Notes under the pieces: generated by a model | The model's database searches: none | Told to the model about the DNA's origin: nothing | What the model saw: the letters and a program-made list of their open reading frames with translations, nothing else | Shown here: positions 5,798-5,835 of the stretch, one piece after another | How positions within the stretch are numbered: the first letter of the stretch is position 1 | How the letters are laid out: each line of letters opens with the position of its first letter | From: Moraxellaceae bacterium | Lineage (GTDB): Bacteria; Pseudomonadota; Gammaproteobacteria; Pseudomonadales; Moraxellaceae | DNA length: 5,835 bases | Assembly: GCA_014378805.1 (NCBI GenBank) | Contig: JACMMY010000276.1 | Span: 1 to 5,835 of the forward strand | Direction: 5' to 3' | Program-made: the position numbers and the translations under genes

Positions 5798-5835
5798 CTA
5801 ATGCAGCCAATTAGGGTTATTAGAAAGAATTTTCA
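5798..5835 (-). CDS. Possible C-terminal end of a minus-strand gene entering from the right
   Basis: Read leftwards from the window edge, one frame is open and ends KILSNNPNWLH then TAG (stop at 5798-5800), 9 bases before the hairpin at 5753-5788. The stop-then-terminator layout and the plausible peptide suggest a gene end. Only 11 codons are visible, so it could be chance, and no family can be named. Confidence 0.25.
   Translation of the reverse strand, partial: KILSNNPNWLH

Noticed and set aside
1..5835. CRISPR array, tRNA, rRNA or riboswitch
   Set aside because: No regularly spaced repeats, tRNA cloverleaf-like sequence, rRNA signature or known riboswitch motif was seen on either strand by eye.

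Overview
The window looks like a gammaproteobacterial chromosome, most likely Acinetobacter or a close Moraxellaceae relative. I judge this from moderately AT-rich coding sequence, the style of the thiolase and 3-hydroxyacyl-CoA dehydrogenase pair, and the A-stem/T-stem terminators. This is recognition by eye, not a database match.

Left part (11-3426, plus strand): an intact two-gene fatty-acid beta-oxidation operon. A 401-residue thiolase (acetyl-CoA C-acyltransferase) is followed 12 bases later by a 712-residue enoyl-CoA hydratase/3-hydroxyacyl-CoA dehydrogenase, with a strong ribosome-binding site between them. Together they supply the two activities of the multifunctional protein plus thiolytic cleavage. 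A 15-bp hairpin terminator closes the operon.

Middle part (about 3500-5342, minus strand): a photolyase/cryptochrome module, read right to left. It holds a small DUF2256 zinc-binding-type protein, then a DASH-type cryptochrome whose start overlaps the DUF2256 gene by 62 bases, then (not apparent as a single open frame) the wreck of a third gene. That remnant (about 3530-3883) carries recognisable pieces of the other bacterial photolyase family, the deoxyribodipyrimidine photolyase-related/FeS-BCP type. The pieces are scattered over all three minus-strand frames, with internal deletions. The ancestral module was therefore probably DUF2256 - DASH cryptochrome - FeS-type photolyase, and its last gene has decayed.

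Right part (5343-5835): about 200 bases with no gene, then a degenerate second copy of the last 47 codons of the beta-oxidation gene (125 of 144 bases identical, with a nonsense codon), including its stop and a related terminator. The photolyase module thus sits between an intact 3' end and a decayed 3' end of the same gene, as expected if foreign or rearranged DNA entered at that 3' end. The extreme right edge may hold the last codons of a minus-strand gene.

The main observations are the hidden photolyase pseudogene, the duplicated gene tail bracketing the module, and a ten-adenine run in the DUF2256/cryptochrome overlap, where loss of one base would fuse the two proteins.
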